Positions 45,568-55,708 of a stretch of 64,000 bases of DNA are shown here, piece by piece. The position numbers were made by a program, and so were the translations under genes. The notes beneath the pieces were generated by a model. It searched no databases and was not told where the DNA came from. It worked only from the letters and a program-made list of their open reading frames with translations. Positions within the stretch are counted from its first letter, which is position 1. Each line of letters opens with the position of its first letter. Source of the stretch: Yoonia vestfoldensis (GTDB taxonomy: Bacteria > Pseudomonadota > Alphaproteobacteria > Rhodobacterales > Rhodobacteraceae); NCBI RefSeq assembly GCF_002158905.1, contig NZ_CP021431.1, positions 3,240,001 through 3,304,000 of the forward strand. Reading direction: 5' to 3'.

Positions 45568-45621
45568 AAGAATTTTCACGAAAATTCTTCCCCCGACAAA
45601 ATTTTTCGCGAAAAATTTTGT
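45568..45621. repeat. Two AT-rich perfect hairpins between dnaN and recF
   Basis: AAGAATTTT-CACG-AAAATTCTT (45568-45589, 9-bp stem) and a 26-bp perfect palindrome with half ACAAAATTTTTCG (45596-45621). They fill the 70-bp dnaN-recF gap. In RNA both make stems that could attenuate or stabilise; in DNA they are strongly AT-rich and palindromic. Confidence 0.8.
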
Positions 45622-45627
45622 GCCCCG

Positions 45628-46746
45628 TCACACGCGCATCGGCATGACGACATAAATGGCGGACATGTCGTTGCCTTCGCGCATCAAGGTCGGATCGCCC
45701 GACGAATTGAACATGAAAACGGCGTTTTCGCGGTCCACTTGGCTCGCGATTTCGAGCAGGTATTTCGCGTTGAACCCGATTTCCAACCGTTCATCGGAAT
45801 AGGCGACGGCCAGTTCTTCTTCGGCGGCACCGGAATCAGGGGAATTGACGGACAGGATCAGCCGGTCTTCATCCAGCGACAATTTCACCGCGCGCGACCG
45901 TTCGGACGACACAGTGGCCACCCGGTCCACGGCGCGCGCGAATTCGCTGGCATCGACCTCTAGCTTGCGGGTGTTGCCCTGCGGGATGACGCGGGTGTAA
46001 TCGGGGAAGGTCCCGTCGATCACCTTGGATGTCAGGGTAATATCGGGCGTGGCAAAGCGGATCTTGGTTTCCGACACCGAGACGGCGATTTTCATATCGT
46101 CATCGTCCAGCAGCTTGCGCAGCTCGCCCACGGTCTTGCGCGGCACGATCACGCCAGCCATGCTTTCGGCACCCATCGGCAATTCCGCATCGATCCGCGC
46201 AAGGCGGTGGCCGTCGGTTGCCACGCAGCGCAGAACCTTGCCGTCATCCCCATCCGCGACATGCATATAAACGCCGTTCAGGTAATACCGCGTTTCCTCG
46301 GTCGAGATGGCAAATTTCGACTTGTCGAACAGCCGCCGCAACACCGGTGCCTTGGCCGAGAAATTCGCCGCGTAATCGGACGAGGCCATGACGGGGAAAT
46401 CTTCCTTGGGCAGCGTCGCCAGCGAAAAGTTGGACCGGCCCGCCTCGATCGTCAGGCGGCCTGTGGCGCTTTCCTCGATCAGGGTGACCAGCGCGCCATC
46501 GGGCAATTTGCGCACGATCTCGTTCAAGGTGACGGCCGACACGGTTGTCGCGCCGGCACGTTCCACCTTGGCGGGGGCCTTGTCGACGATTTCGATATCA
46601 AGATCGGTGGCGCGGAAATGCACCTCGTCGCCCTGCGCCTCGATCAGCACATTGGCAAGGATCGGGATCGTGTTGCGCCGTTCGACGACCGATTGGGCCT
46701 GCGCGACCGCCTTGAGCAATACCGCGCGTTCAATGCTGAATTTCAT
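45628..46746 (-). CDS. dnaN: DNA polymerase III sliding clamp (beta subunit)
   Basis: 372 residues, three tandem beta-clamp domains: MKFSIERAVLLKAVAQAQSVVERRNTIPILANVLIEA, the central CVATDGHRLARIDAELP and the C-terminal end ending PTLMREGNDMSAIYVVMPMRV. Tethers DNA polymerase III. Start ATG at 46746 matches the family N-terminus exactly. Second gene of the replication cluster, 113 bp after dnaA. Confidence 0.99.
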   Translation of the reverse strand: MKFSIERAVLLKAVAQAQSVVERRNTIPILANVLIEAQGDEVHFRATDLDIEIVDKAPAKVERAGATTVSAVTLNEIVRKLPDGALVTLIEESATGRLTIEAGRSNFSLATLPKEDFPVMASSDYAANFSAKAPVLRRLFDKSKFAISTEETRYYLNGVYMHVADGDDGKVLRCVATDGHRLARIDAELPMGAESMAGVIVPRKTVGELRKLLDDDDMKIAVSVSETKIRFATPDITLTSKVIDGTFPDYTRVIPQGNTRKLEVDASEFARAVDRVATVSSERSRAVKLSLDEDRLILSVNSPDSGAAEEELAVAYSDERLEIGFNAKYLLEIASQVDRENAVFMFNSSGDPTLMREGNDMSAIYVVMPMRV

Positions 46747-46859
46747 GTCCCAATCTCCGCCTATCTTGTTGCCGGACGTGGCCGGGACGCGAAATCTACT
46801 GCATTCCGGCGCGGCCTCAAGTGTTTTGTTTCTGATGCAAGGCCCAGCGTCAAGCGCGG

Positions 46860-48203
46860 CTATGCTTCCAATGCGCGGCGCAACAGTTCCAGATCATCCG
46901 CGATCTGGCTGTCCAGCTGTTTGAGTTCCTCGATCTTGCGCACACCATGCATGACGGTCGTATGGTCGCGGCCACCAAAGCGCCGGCCGATTTCGGGCAA
47001 GGACCGGTTGGTCATCTGCTTGGCCAGATACATCGCCATCTGCCGCGGGCGGGCATAATTGCGCACGCGCTTGGGGCCGATCATGTCGGACAGGCGGATG
47101 TTGTAATGTTCTGACACCTTGCGCTGTATTTCCTCGACCGTGACCTTGCGATCAGAGGCTTTCAGCACATCGGACAGGCAATCCTGCGTCAGTTCCAGAT
47201 TGATTTCGCGGCCCACCAAGGATGCAAAAGCAAACAGACGGGTCAGCGCGCCTTCGAGTACGCGGACATTGGTGGAAATCCGATGCGCAAGGAATTCCAG
47301 CACATTGGGCGCGACCGCCAGCCCGGGATATTGCGCCGCAAACGTATCCACCTTGGATTGCAGGATGCCCAGCCGCAATTCGTAATCGGTGGGGTGCAGA
47401 TCGACGACCAGCCCGCATTGCAGGCGCGACCTGATGCGGTCTTCGAGGTCTTTGATCTCTCCGGGGGCGCGGTCGGCGGAAATGATGATCTGCTTTTGGC
47501 CATCCACAAGCGCGTTGAATGTGTGAAAAAATTCTTCCTGGGTGCTGTCCTTGCCCGCGATGAATTGCACGTCATCGACCATCAGCACATCGACTGACCG
47601 GAACAATTGCTTGAAATCCATCATCTTGCGTTCGCGCAGCGCGGTGATGAAACGGTACATGAATTGCTCAGCCGACAGATAGAGCACGTTCAATTCCGGC
47701 GAGCGGCGCTGCAATTCATGCGCGATGGCATGCATCAGATGGGTTTTACCCAGACCGACCCCACCATAAAGAAACAAAGGGTTAAAGGTCACTGGGCCGC
47801 CATCGGCGACGCGGCGTGCGGCGGCATGGGCCAGCTCATTGGGTTTGCCGACGACGAATGTGTCAAAGGTGAACCGCGCATCCAGCGGCGAGCCCGAGAT
47901 TTCGTCAACGCTGACAGTGCGGGCCGTAGGCTTGGGCGCGGGTTTCGGCGCAGCCTGCGCCACCGCGGGCACTTTGAATTGCAGGCGCTGCACAGCCTCG
48001 CCCTGCTGGCCGAGGTGATAGATGATCTGATCACCAAAATTCTGAGAGACATAATTGCCAATAAAATTGGTCGGCACATGAAATACGGCAACACCATCGG
48101 CCAGTTGGGCAAATTCCAGCGGTTCGATCCAGTTGGAAAAATTGTTCACCCCAAGCGCCCCCTTGAGTGTCAGAAGCACCTTTGCCCAGATATCGTTCGT
48201 CAT
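46860..48203 (-). CDS. dnaA: Chromosomal replication initiator DnaA
   Basis: 447 residues. Domain I (WAKVLLTLKGALGVNNFSNWIEPLEFAQ), short linker, AAA+ domain with Walker A YGGVGLGKTHLMHAI and Walker B VLMVDDVQFIAGK, and domain IV helix-turn-helix with ARPRQMAMYLAKQMTNRSLPEIGRRFGGRDHTTVMHGVRKI. Initiates replication at oriC. ATG at 48203 (MTNDIWAKVL) fits; a longer frame to 48236 lacks homology. No DnaA boxes are evident next to the gene. Confidence 0.98.
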   Translation of the reverse strand: MTNDIWAKVLLTLKGALGVNNFSNWIEPLEFAQLADGVAVFHVPTNFIGNYVSQNFGDQIIYHLGQQGEAVQRLQFKVPAVAQAAPKPAPKPTARTVSVDEISGSPLDARFTFDTFVVGKPNELAHAAARRVADGGPVTFNPLFLYGGVGLGKTHLMHAIAHELQRRSPELNVLYLSAEQFMYRFITALRERKMMDFKQLFRSVDVLMVDDVQFIAGKDSTQEEFFHTFNALVDGQKQIIISADRAPGEIKDLEDRIRSRLQCGLVVDLHPTDYELRLGILQSKVDTFAAQYPGLAVAPNVLEFLAHRISTNVRVLEGALTRLFAFASLVGREINLELTQDCLSDVLKASDRKVTVEEIQRKVSEHYNIRLSDMIGPKRVRNYARPRQMAMYLAKQMTNRSLPEIGRRFGGRDHTTVMHGVRKIEELKQLDSQIADDLELLRRALEA

Positions 48204-48721
48204 TCTTTTCTTTACCCTCACCCCGCACAACCCCACAGCAGAGCCGCACCCATCTTCGCCATGTCACATCGCCGTCGACAACAACATTTCAGGCGGCCGA
48301 GGTGTCCACCCCGGTCGAAATGCCTTTATCAAGCTACAGTCCATTCAGGGCACACGATGTTACTCGCGCACCAAAACGGCAGACGCATGGTGACACAGCA
48401 GCAACGAACACCAAAGAGCAGCCCTTGATGTCCACGCAGACACAAATGCGGGATCCTACGTTTTCGCAGTTTACCCCAGTCACATTTGCACGAAGGCCGA
48501 CCCTCATATTCTGACCACCCTTGCAGCAACAGCAGGCTTGCGGATGTCAGACCGGATCGATCCCCCCATGTCCCCCCGGAACGATGTGAATCGCAGCGTC
48601 AAGCTAGCAAGGGGTTTAGGGCTGCTTCAACATAACAACGTGCTTGACTCTGCCTTTGCCCGAAAAGAATCTCTGGCGTCTTGGTTTTGCGCCAGATTCT
48701 CGGCAGGCCTGCAACACCTGC
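48204..48721. other. 518-bp dnaA upstream region, no gene seen
   Basis: Between the dnaA start and the rpsT terminator I see no coding frame with homology. I looked for consensus DnaA boxes (TTATCCACA and one-mismatch forms) and found none, so this is unlikely to be the origin. Composition is lower in GC than the flanks; the dnaA promoter must lie here but I cannot place it with confidence. Confidence 0.5.
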
Positions 48722-48723
48722 AC

Positions 48724-48753
48724 AAAAAAAAACGCGCCCCGCAAAGGGCGCGT
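48724..48753 (-). terminator. Intrinsic terminator of rpsT
   Basis: On the minus strand ACGCGCCC (48753-48746) pairs with GGGCGCGT (48739-48732), followed by a run of nine T (48732-48724). Confidence 0.9.
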
Positions 48754-48784
48754 CTGTCGAATCTGGCCGGATGGTGCCGGTGGA

Positions 48785-49048
48785 TCAGCCGATTGCTTTC
48801 ACACGGGCGGACAGGCGCGACATTTTGCGCGCGGCGGTGTTCTTGTGGACGACGCCTTTGGTCACGCCGCGCATCAGTTCGGGCTGGGCGGCGCGCAATG
48901 CTGCGATCGCGGCGGCCTGATCGCCAGAGGTGATGGCCTCTTCGACTTTGCGCAGGAATGTGCGGATGCGCGAACGGCGCATTTTGTTAACCTGAAAACG
49001 CGCATCGTTCTGACGGGCCCGTTTTTTGGACTGCGGTGTATTTGCCAT
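48785..49048 (-). CDS. rpsT: 30S ribosomal protein S20
   Basis: 87 residues: [38 protein letters not shown] at the N-terminus and [26 protein letters not shown] at the C-terminus, as in all S20 proteins. ATG at 49048 with AAAGAC upstream. The gene is followed by a strong terminator and lies upstream of dnaA, as in many alphaproteobacteria. Confidence 0.97.
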   Translation of the reverse strand: MANTPQSKKRARQNDARFQVNKMRRSRIRTFLRKVEEAITSGDQAAAIAALRAAQPELMRGVTKGVVHKNTAARKMSRLSARVKAIG

Positions 49049-49089
49049 GGGTCTTTCCCTTCGTCGGGTCAAATTGATCTGTTAAGCGC

Positions 49090-49162
49090 AAAAAGCCCCG
49101 ACCGGGTTCAGTACCGGTGATTCTGGCCTAGGCGGGCCTCTCGCGCATGTGTTGCGGGCTTT
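49090..49162 (-). terminator. Possible terminator after the enoyl-CoA hydratase gene
   Basis: On the minus strand AAAGCCC (49162-49156) could pair with GGGCTTTTT (49098-49090), with a smaller ACCGG/CCGGT hairpin just inside. It lies between the hydratase stop and rpsT, but the long loop weakens the case. Confidence 0.4.
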
Positions 49163-49195
49163 AGTGCAGTTTTCCCCCGAAGGAAACCCGAAATA

Positions 49196-49972
49196 TCAGC
49201 GGTCGCGGAACTGCGCCTCGCGCTTTTCCAGAAAGGCGGTCATGCCTTCGGTCTGATCATCAGTGGCGAAGAGCGATTGGAACAGGCGGCGTTCATAATG
49301 CAACCCTTCGGCCAGCGTGGTCTCGAAAGATCGGTTGACCGCATCCTTGGCCGCCATTGCCGCGATCTGCGACTTTGCGGCGATCTTGACCGCTGCCTTG
49401 CGCGCCTCGGCCAAAAGTTCCTTGGCCGGGACAACGCGGCTGACCAGCCCACTGCGTTCGGCCTCTGCCGCATCCATGAACCGGCCTGTCAGATGCATAT
49501 CCATGGATTTCGCCTTGCCAACGCAGCGCGTCAGCCGCTGGGTCCCACCAATCCCTGCGATGACGCCAAGATTGATCTCGGGCTGGCCGAATTTCGCGGT
49601 ATCGGCGGCGATGATGAAATCGCACATCATTGCCAATTCGCAGCCGCCACCCAGCGCATAGCCTGCAACAGCCGCGATGATCGGCTTGCGGGTTCGGTTG
49701 AAACGGTCGGTTTCATTTTCGAAAAACCGGGTCGTGTAAAGATCGACAAAGCTCTTATCCGCCATTTCGGCGATATCCGCACCGGCGGCAAAGGCCTTGT
49801 CCGATCCGGTGATAATGATGCAGCGCACCTTGTCGCTGGTGTCGGCCTCTTCCAGCGCTGTGCAAAGCTCGCGCAGCAGATCGCCGTTCAGCGCGTTCAG
49901 CGCATCGGGCCGGTTCAGCGTGATGGTTGCCACGTCGTCGCGCGTATCGACGATGATGTTCTCATAGGCCAT
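49196..49972 (-). CDS. Enoyl-CoA hydratase
   Basis: 258 residues of the crotonase family. [20 protein letters not shown], oxyanion hole in [10 protein letters not shown] and the second in [19 protein letters not shown]; catalytic Glu pair in GCELAM and GQPEINLG. Hydrates trans-2-enoyl-CoA in fatty-acid or phenylacetate catabolism. The gene is alone between mutM and rpsT; chain-length specificity is not readable. Confidence 0.93.
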   Translation of the reverse strand: MAYENIIVDTRDDVATITLNRPDALNALNGDLLRELCTALEEADTSDKVRCIIITGSDKAFAAGADIAEMADKSFVDLYTTRFFENETDRFNRTRKPIIAAVAGYALGGGCELAMMCDFIIAADTAKFGQPEINLGVIAGIGGTQRLTRCVGKAKSMDMHLTGRFMDAAEAERSGLVSRVVPAKELLAEARKAAVKIAAKSQIAAMAAKDAVNRSFETTLAEGLHYERRLFQSLFATDDQTEGMTAFLEKREAQFRDR

Positions 49973-50034
49973 GCCGCTGTCCTTTTGCTGATGATCAGAG
50001 TCCCGTGCTTAACAAAGGCAGCGCATGGTTCAAG

Positions 50035-50886
50035 TTATCTTTGGCATTGGGCACAAAAGAAAGACGACCGCCCCGATTGGACAATGCGGCTGATCGGACG
50101 GCCGCAATCGGGGGTGACACATGGCGCGCCTTCGCGGTCATAGACCTGAAAACCATGCTGGAAATAGCCAAGCTCACCATCGCTTTGGCGGTAATCGCGC
50201 AGGCTCGATCCGCCCGCGGCAATCGCCTCGGTCAGCACGTCGCGGATCAGCGGCACCAAGGAGGCGATGCGGCTGGGCGCGATCCGGCCCGCCTTGCGCC
50301 TTGGGTCGATACCGGCGCGAAACAACACCTCACAGACATAGATATTGCCCAGCCCGGCCACGATCCGCTGGTCCAGCAAGGCCGATTTGATCGGGGTGTT
50401 GCGCCCTTTCAGCCGCGCGACCAGATAGGTTTCGTCGAACGCATTGCCCAAGGGTTCCGGCCCCAGATCGCGGATCAGCCAATGATCGTCCTGCGCCGCC
50501 GTCGGCATCAGATCCATCGCCCCGAAACGGCGCGCATCGTTAAAGGTGATCCGCGCGCCGCCATCCATATGCAGCACAACATGGTCGTGTTTCGCAGGTG
50601 CCGGATGGGGATGGCAAAACACCCCCTGCGGCGCCCCCGAGACCAGCATCCGCCCCGACATGCCCAGATGGATCAGCAAGGTTTCGCCGCTATCAAGATC
50701 GACCAGAATATATTTCGACCGCCGCCGCAGGGCCAAGACCCGCCGTCCGGTCAGCCTGTCCGCCATGTTTTCGGGAAAAGGCCAGCGCAGATCGGGCCGG
50801 TTGACCTCGGCTTTCGCGATCACTTGCCCCGTCATGACGGGGGCTATTCCAGCCTTGACGGTTTCAACCTCGGGCAATTCGGGCAT
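50035..50886 (-). CDS. mutM: Formamidopyrimidine-DNA glycosylase
   Basis: 283 residues starting [13 protein letters not shown], where Pro (after Met removal) and Glu form the catalytic pair. The helix-two-turn-helix region is around [20 protein letters not shown], and the C-terminal zinc finger is C-x4-C (CVTPDC) and C-x2-C (CAQC). Removes 8-oxoguanine and other oxidised purines. Divergent from ubiE. Confidence 0.98.
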   Translation of the reverse strand: MPELPEVETVKAGIAPVMTGQVIAKAEVNRPDLRWPFPENMADRLTGRRVLALRRRSKYILVDLDSGETLLIHLGMSGRMLVSGAPQGVFCHPHPAPAKHDHVVLHMDGGARITFNDARRFGAMDLMPTAAQDDHWLIRDLGPEPLGNAFDETYLVARLKGRNTPIKSALLDQRIVAGLGNIYVCEVLFRAGIDPRRKAGRIAPSRIASLVPLIRDVLTEAIAAGGSSLRDYRQSDGELGYFQHGFQVYDREGAPCVTPDCGRPISRIVQSGRSSFFCAQCQR

Positions 50887-50971
50887 GGCGGACTTTCTAT
50901 CGGCGGGTCGGCGTTGTAAGCCTTTGTCTGCGCCCTATAGTTGGGACCAGCGCAAAGGACCACAAGCCCCG

Positions 50972-51724
50972 ATGACCGACGATACAGACAAGACCACGCA
51001 TTTCGGTTTCGACACCGTCCGCGAAGATGAAAAGGCAGGCCGCGTGCAGGGCGTGTTTTCCTCTGTCGCCAGCAAATACGACATCATGAATGATGTGATG
51101 TCCGGCGGCATCCACCGGATCTGGAAAGATGCGATGATGGATTGGCTGGCGCCCCGTCCCGGCCAGCGCTTGCTGGATGTGGCCGGCGGCACGGGCGATG
51201 TGTCGTTCCGTTTCCTCAAACGCGCGGGGCGCGGGCATGCGACCGTGCTTGACCTGACCGAATCCATGCTGGTCGAAGGCCGCAAACGCGCCGAGGCAGC
51301 GCAGATGTCCGACAGCCTTGACTGGGTGGTGGGCGATGCGATGGCGCTGCCCTTCGAGGCGAATACCTTCGACGTTTACACGATTTCCTTCGGCATCCGG
51401 AACGTGACCCGCCCGCAAGACGCCTTGGCCGAGGCTTACCGCGTGCTGAAACCCGGCGGACGCTTGATGGTGCTGGAATTCAGCCAGATCCCGAACCCGA
51501 TGATGCAGGCCGCCTATGACGCCTATTCCTTCAACGTCATCCCACGCATGGGCCAGATCATCGCGGGGGATCGTGACAGTTACCAATATCTTGTCGAATC
51601 GATCCGACAATTCCCCGATCAGGATACATTCCTTGGCATGGTCCGCGACGCAGGCTTCGGCAATGCGAAATACCGCAACCTGACGCTGGGTGTGGCGGCG
51701 CTGCATTCGGGGTGGAAGCTTTAG
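50972..51724 (+). CDS. ubiE: Ubiquinone C-methyltransferase (UbiE/COQ5)
   Basis: 250 residues, SAM-binding motif [16 protein letters not shown], and the UbiE signature motifs [26 protein letters not shown] and [34 protein letters not shown]. Methylates the demethoxy-ubiquinol ring at carbon 5 position. ATG at 50972 follows AAAGGACCACAAGCCCCG. One base separates its stop from the GTG of ubiB. Confidence 0.97.
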   Translation: MTDDTDKTTHFGFDTVREDEKAGRVQGVFSSVASKYDIMNDVMSGGIHRIWKDAMMDWLAPRPGQRLLDVAGGTGDVSFRFLKRAGRGHATVLDLTESMLVEGRKRAEAAQMSDSLDWVVGDAMALPFEANTFDVYTISFGIRNVTRPQDALAEAYRVLKPGGRLMVLEFSQIPNPMMQAAYDAYSFNVIPRMGQIIAGDRDSYQYLVESIRQFPDQDTFLGMVRDAGFGNAKYRNLTLGVAALHSGWKL

Positions 51725-51725
51725 G

Positions 51726-53255
51726 GTGCGCGGACCTCATAATATCATCCGCCTGATCCGGACAGGTGCGACGCTGGAACGCACCGGTGCGATGAAGGTG
51801 ATTCTGGACGCTTTCGACGTTGGGATCTTGCTGCGCGTCACGCTGCGATCGCTGGTCTGGCCGTTCCAATGGCTGGGCTACAAAGGCGATCCGTTGATGC
51901 CCCCCGCCCCCCGCGCGCTGACGGCGCTTGGCCCGGCCTATATCAAATTCGGGCAGATCCTGTCGACGCGCCCCGATGTGGTGGGCGCTGACATGGCCGT
52001 GCAGCTGCGCGTGTTGCAAGACAAGCTGCCCCCCTTTTCCATGGCCGAGGCCAAGGCCGAAATCCAGCGAGAGCTGGGGATGCCCGTCGAAAAGCTGTTT
52101 TCCAGCTTTTCCGCCCCGGTTGCCGCTGCATCACTGGCGCAGGTCCACAAGGCCCATCTGGCCGACACCGGCGAGGCCGTGGCCGTCAAGATCCTGCGCC
52201 CCGGCATCGAAAAGGCCTTTCGCCGGGATATCGACGCCTTTTATTTCGCCGCCCGCACGATCGAAGTGCTGTCGCCTGCGTCGCGCCGCCTGCGCCCGAT
52301 GGATGTGATCACGCATTTCGAAGGCGTGGTGATGGGCGAACTTGACCTGCGGCTGGAAAGCTCTGCCGCCGCCGAATTTGCCGCCAATACCAAGGATGAC
52401 ACGGGCTTTACCGTGCCGCAGGTCCGCTGGCACCTGTCGGGGCGGCGAGTCATGACGCTGGACTGGGCCGAAGGCACCGGGATCGGCGATAATCCGGCGC
52501 TGGATGCCGCAGGGCATGACCGGCGCGTGCTGGCGAACCGTGTGCTGGGGCTGTTCCTGAACCATGCGCTGCGCGACGGCTATTTCCACGGCGACATGCA
52601 TCAAGGCAATCTCAAGGTCGACGCGGCCGGCGACATCATCGCCTATGATTTCGGGATCATGGGCCGGATCGACGAATATACCCGCCGCGTCTATGCCGAA
52701 ATTCTGTTCGGCTTCATCCGCAAGGATTACCAGCGCGTCGCCGAGGTCCATTTCGAGGCAGGCTATGTCCCCGCCAACCGCGACGTCGATGAATTCGCCC
52801 GCGCCCTGCGCGCCGTGGGCGAGCCGATCTTTGGCATGGATGCCAGCCGCATTTCCATGGCGCGGCTTTTGTCCTATCTGTTCGAGGTGACCGAACGTTT
52901 CGGCATGGAAACCCGCACAGAGCTGATCCACCTGCAACGCACGATGGTCGTCGTCGAAGGCGTGGCCCGGTCGCTTGATCCACGGATGAATATCTGGGAA
53001 GTCGCGAAACCCGTGGTCGAAGATTACATCAAGCACAGCATCGGGCCAAAGGCCCTGCTGCGCGACCTTGGCCGCACCGCGATGATCCTGTCGCGCTTTG
53101 GCCCGCAGCTGCCACGCCTTGCCGAAGAGGCCCTGATCCGCCTGAACAACCCGGCACCCGAACCGAAACCGCAACGCAGGATCGCGCGCCTGTCGTGGAT
53201 GGCGTTGGGGGGGGTATTGGTTGGCGGCGCGATGTGGCTGGGCCAGCTGATGTAA
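51726..53255 (+). CDS. ubiB: UbiB, ubiquinone-biosynthesis ADCK-type kinase-like protein
   Basis: 509 residues with GTG start at 51726. The UbiB hallmarks are present: KxGQ motif GPAYIKFGQILSTRPD, Ala-rich loop in FSAPVAAASLAQVHKA, AVKILRP, HGDMHQGNLKV (catalytic loop) and IAYDFGIMG; a C-terminal transmembrane helix (WMALGGVLVGGAMWLGQLM) anchors it in the membrane. Supports coenzyme Q synthesis through ATPase activity. Second gene of the ubiE-ubiB operon. Confidence 0.96.
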   Translation: MRGPHNIIRLIRTGATLERTGAMKVILDAFDVGILLRVTLRSLVWPFQWLGYKGDPLMPPAPRALTALGPAYIKFGQILSTRPDVVGADMAVQLRVLQDKLPPFSMAEAKAEIQRELGMPVEKLFSSFSAPVAAASLAQVHKAHLADTGEAVAVKILRPGIEKAFRRDIDAFYFAARTIEVLSPASRRLRPMDVITHFEGVVMGELDLRLESSAAAEFAANTKDDTGFTVPQVRWHLSGRRVMTLDWAEGTGIGDNPALDAAGHDRRVLANRVLGLFLNHALRDGYFHGDMHQGNLKVDAAGDIIAYDFGIMGRIDEYTRRVYAEILFGFIRKDYQRVAEVHFEAGYVPANRDVDEFARALRAVGEPIFGMDASRISMARLLSYLFEVTERFGMETRTELIHLQRTMVVVEGVARSLDPRMNIWEVAKPVVEDYIKHSIGPKALLRDLGRTAMILSRFGPQLPRLAEEALIRLNNPAPEPKPQRRIARLSWMALGGVLVGGAMWLGQLM

Positions 53256-53340
53256 TCCAGATGGGTGGCGGGTGATGCGTTGCCGCCTATTGCTGGCCTT
53301 TTGCAGGCAATCTGCACCCGATTACCTGCGCTACGGCGCA

Positions 53341-53994
53341 TCATGATGCATTGCGCAGCGCCGTCACATCGCCCGACAGGATCACGATGCCGCCATCCAT
53401 GACAAGGCTGGTCTGCCCGCCAGTCGACTGGACCTCTTTGACTGTGCTATAAGTTTCGACAGGGTTCTCGCCCAAGGTCTGGCCATCTCTTAGGCTGACA
53501 AAGGCGAAACTATAGACACCATTGGGCAAGCGATCCCCGTTGCTGCCGACACCGTCCCATTGCACAGGGTCAGTCGTCGCAGGTGACGCGAGCCGCTGCA
53601 CCACCGCCCCGCCAGCATCACGCACGACAATTTCGCCAGCGGTAGAGGTCGCCGCGGGGTTGGGGTGCAGCGTCACGGGTGCCCCGTCAAAATAGACGGG
53701 CGCAGGCGCGCGCACTTCCTTGCCGACCCAGGCCGCCAACCCCGAAACCCCGAGTTGCAGCGAAAGCCCCCGCAACAGATCATTCGTCAGCACGGCCTGT
53801 TCGACGCCTGAGAATGTCGCCAGCTGCGTCGCGAAATCGGTTGATTCAACGGGGTTGAGCGGGTCCTGATTATTCATCTGCGCGGTCAGCATCCGCAAGA
53901 AGGTTTCAAAATCGGAACTGACCGCGGATTGCGATTCCGCAGGCGCTTGCGTGTTATTCACTGCAATCGTGCTGGTGGATTGGGCGATTTCCAT
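53341..53994 (-). CDS. flgD: Flagellar hook-capping protein FlgD
   Basis: 217 residues. Conserved N-terminus DFETFLRMLTAQMNNQDPLNPVESTDFATQLATFSGVEQAV, then the Tudor-like/FnIII-like part PVQWDGVGSNGDRLPNGVYSFAF. Forms the cap that lets FlgE hook subunits assemble. ATG at 53994 has GGAG at 5 nt; a second ATG directly upstream is too close. Nine bp after fliK, the same operon. Confidence 0.95.
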   Translation of the reverse strand: MEIAQSTSTIAVNNTQAPAESQSAVSSDFETFLRMLTAQMNNQDPLNPVESTDFATQLATFSGVEQAVLTNDLLRGLSLQLGVSGLAAWVGKEVRAPAPVYFDGAPVTLHPNPAATSTAGEIVVRDAGGAVVQRLASPATTDPVQWDGVGSNGDRLPNGVYSFAFVSLRDGQTLGENPVETYSTVKEVQSTGGQTSLVMDGGIVILSGDVTALRNAS

Positions 53995-54003
53995 CATCTC
54001 TCC

Positions 54004-55311
54004 TTAAAGGCGCAGGTCAAGGCCGCTGCGCGGCTGTGGCATTTCTGTGAGGTCCGGCACCTGCTGTTCGGTGACATCTTCGGCATGGTCAGGCAGCGGA
54101 CCGGCGTCATGGCGCGCGTCGTCCTGTCTGCGCCCATCGCCGAAATCAAAGGAAATATCGTCATAGCCAAGGCTGCGGAATTCCTGCGCCAAAGTATCAA
54201 TGTGACGCCGCAGCAAATCGGCTGTTTCCGGCCGTTCCGCATTGATATGCAACATCAAGGTGCCGTCGGTCAGCGACATGCTCATCCGGACCCGGCCCAA
54301 TTCATCGGGGTTCAGCGCGATCTCGGTCAGCTGTCCACCGGTCTGCGTGATGGTGACCGCCAGCTGCTGGGCAACATGGCGGGCAAGCGCAGGCGCAGTT
54401 GACGTATCCCATGCCCTGGCCGCGCCCGCCGTTGTCGTCGTATCGCCAGCAGGGGCAAATAGCACAGCACTTTCGTCACCCCCAAGCGCGATGCCCCCCG
54501 TAGGGTCCAGCCCTTTGACAGCCGGGGTGACAAGCTCGGGTCGCTTGACCATGGCCACGACAGGCGGCGGCACCGCCCGATCCACGGCGATAGCGGGCGG
54601 CGCAGCTGCGGGGATGTCATCCGGCAGCGGCACCAGCGCCGGCGCTGGCGCGGCAGGTGGTGACGCGGCGGCAACCGGCAGCGGCACGGCAGCCGGCAGC
54701 GGTGCCTGGGTCGGCGGGGCGGCGACAGCGCTGGCCATGCGGGCGATTGCTGCGTCTTGCTTTATGGTGAGGGCGTCGCGCGGGGTGGGGACGAGGGCCG
54801 GATCGGGCAGATTGGCCCGGGCGATTTCCTCTGCCAAGGCGGGCGGGCGCGGCGCGAGCAGCGCATTTGTCGGCGCAGGCAGAACGGGTGCATCGGCAGC
54901 CGGCGGCGGGACGGGCGCGGCGGGGCTGTCAAACATCATCTGGACCAGCGCATGCTGGGTGATTTTGACCGGCTGGCGCGGGTCGGCCACCGCGATGGTC
55001 GACAGGGCGGTTTTCGGATCGGGACCGGCGGCGGTGATCGCAGGTTCTGCCATCGTCATCAGCGCCTGATCAGGATTGATTTCCCCCATCATATCACCAG
55101 CCAGAATCGGCATGTCGGGATCAAGATCCACAGCCGCAGCCAGATCGGGAATGATGATCGCCGTATCTGGCACGGGCGGCGGGTCAATAGCCGGCACTGT
55201 GGCAGCCGCATCATAAGCAAGGTGAAAATCATCCTGGCCTGCCAGCGCGACAGCACCGGCAGGGGCCTCGGGCAGTGCCGATGCAGCGGGAATCAATTGG
55301 GGCACAAACAT
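54004..55311 (-). CDS. fliK: Flagellar hook-length control protein FliK
   Basis: 435 residues: an Ala/Pro-rich disordered ruler region (about 1-330) and the globular FliK C-terminal domain QQLAVTITQTGGQLTEIALNPDELGRVRMSMSLTDGTLMLHINAERPETADLLRRHIDTLAQEFRSLGY. Measures hook length and switches the export gate to filament proteins. Upstream of flgD. ATG at 55311; AGGAC just before. Confidence 0.88.
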   Translation of the reverse strand: MFVPQLIPAASALPEAPAGAVALAGQDDFHLAYDAAATVPAIDPPPVPDTAIIIPDLAAAVDLDPDMPILAGDMMGEINPDQALMTMAEPAITAAGPDPKTALSTIAVADPRQPVKITQHALVQMMFDSPAAPVPPPAADAPVLPAPTNALLAPRPPALAEEIARANLPDPALVPTPRDALTIKQDAAIARMASAVAAPPTQAPLPAAVPLPVAAASPPAAPAPALVPLPDDIPAAAPPAIAVDRAVPPPVVAMVKRPELVTPAVKGLDPTGGIALGGDESAVLFAPAGDTTTTAGAARAWDTSTAPALARHVAQQLAVTITQTGGQLTEIALNPDELGRVRMSMSLTDGTLMLHINAERPETADLLRRHIDTLAQEFRSLGYDDISFDFGDGRRQDDARHDAGPLPDHAEDVTEQQVPDLTEMPQPRSGLDLRL

Positions 55312-55414
55312 GCAATGTCCTGTCCGATAATGTTCGGCATGTTGTGACAGAAGAAACTTACTGAATGTTTACGGCTTTGCGGCAGGATGAAAAAAACCAC
55401 TGACGGAATTTGAC

Positions 55415-55708
55415 ATGACCATCATCCCCGTATTGTCGCCCCCGCGCGCGCCGATCGCCATCCCCGAATCGCTAAGTGGCGACAGCAAACTGCGCGAAGC
55501 CGCCCAAAAACTCGAAGCCACTTTTCTGTCGGAAATGCTGAAATCGGCGGGGCTGGGAACCAGCAGCAGCTCTTTCAGCGGCGGTATCGGTGAGGATCAG
55601 TTTTCATCCTTTCTGCGCGACGCGCAGTCAGATGAACTGGCGAAATCGGGCGGTATCGGCCTTGCCGAATCGCTGTTCAACGCGATGAAGCGCAGCATCG
55701 ATGCGTGA
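55415..55708 (+). CDS. Rod-binding protein, FlgJ N-terminal-type
   Basis: 97 residues equal to the N-terminal rod-binding domain of FlgJ (DSKLREAAQKLEATFLSEMLKSAGLG...GGIGEDQFSSFLRDAQSDELAKSGGIGLAESLFNAMKR) with no muramidase domain. In alphaproteobacteria this domain is commonly a stand-alone protein needed for rod assembly. Divergent from fliK. Confidence 0.88.
   Translation: MTIIPVLSPPRAPIAIPESLSGDSKLREAAQKLEATFLSEMLKSAGLGTSSSSFSGGIGEDQFSSFLRDAQSDELAKSGGIGLAESLFNAMKRSIDA

Noticed and set aside
48204..48721. Origin of replication next to dnaA
   Set aside because: No DnaA boxes or AT-rich repeats seen; in Rhodobacterales oriC is often not next to dnaA.
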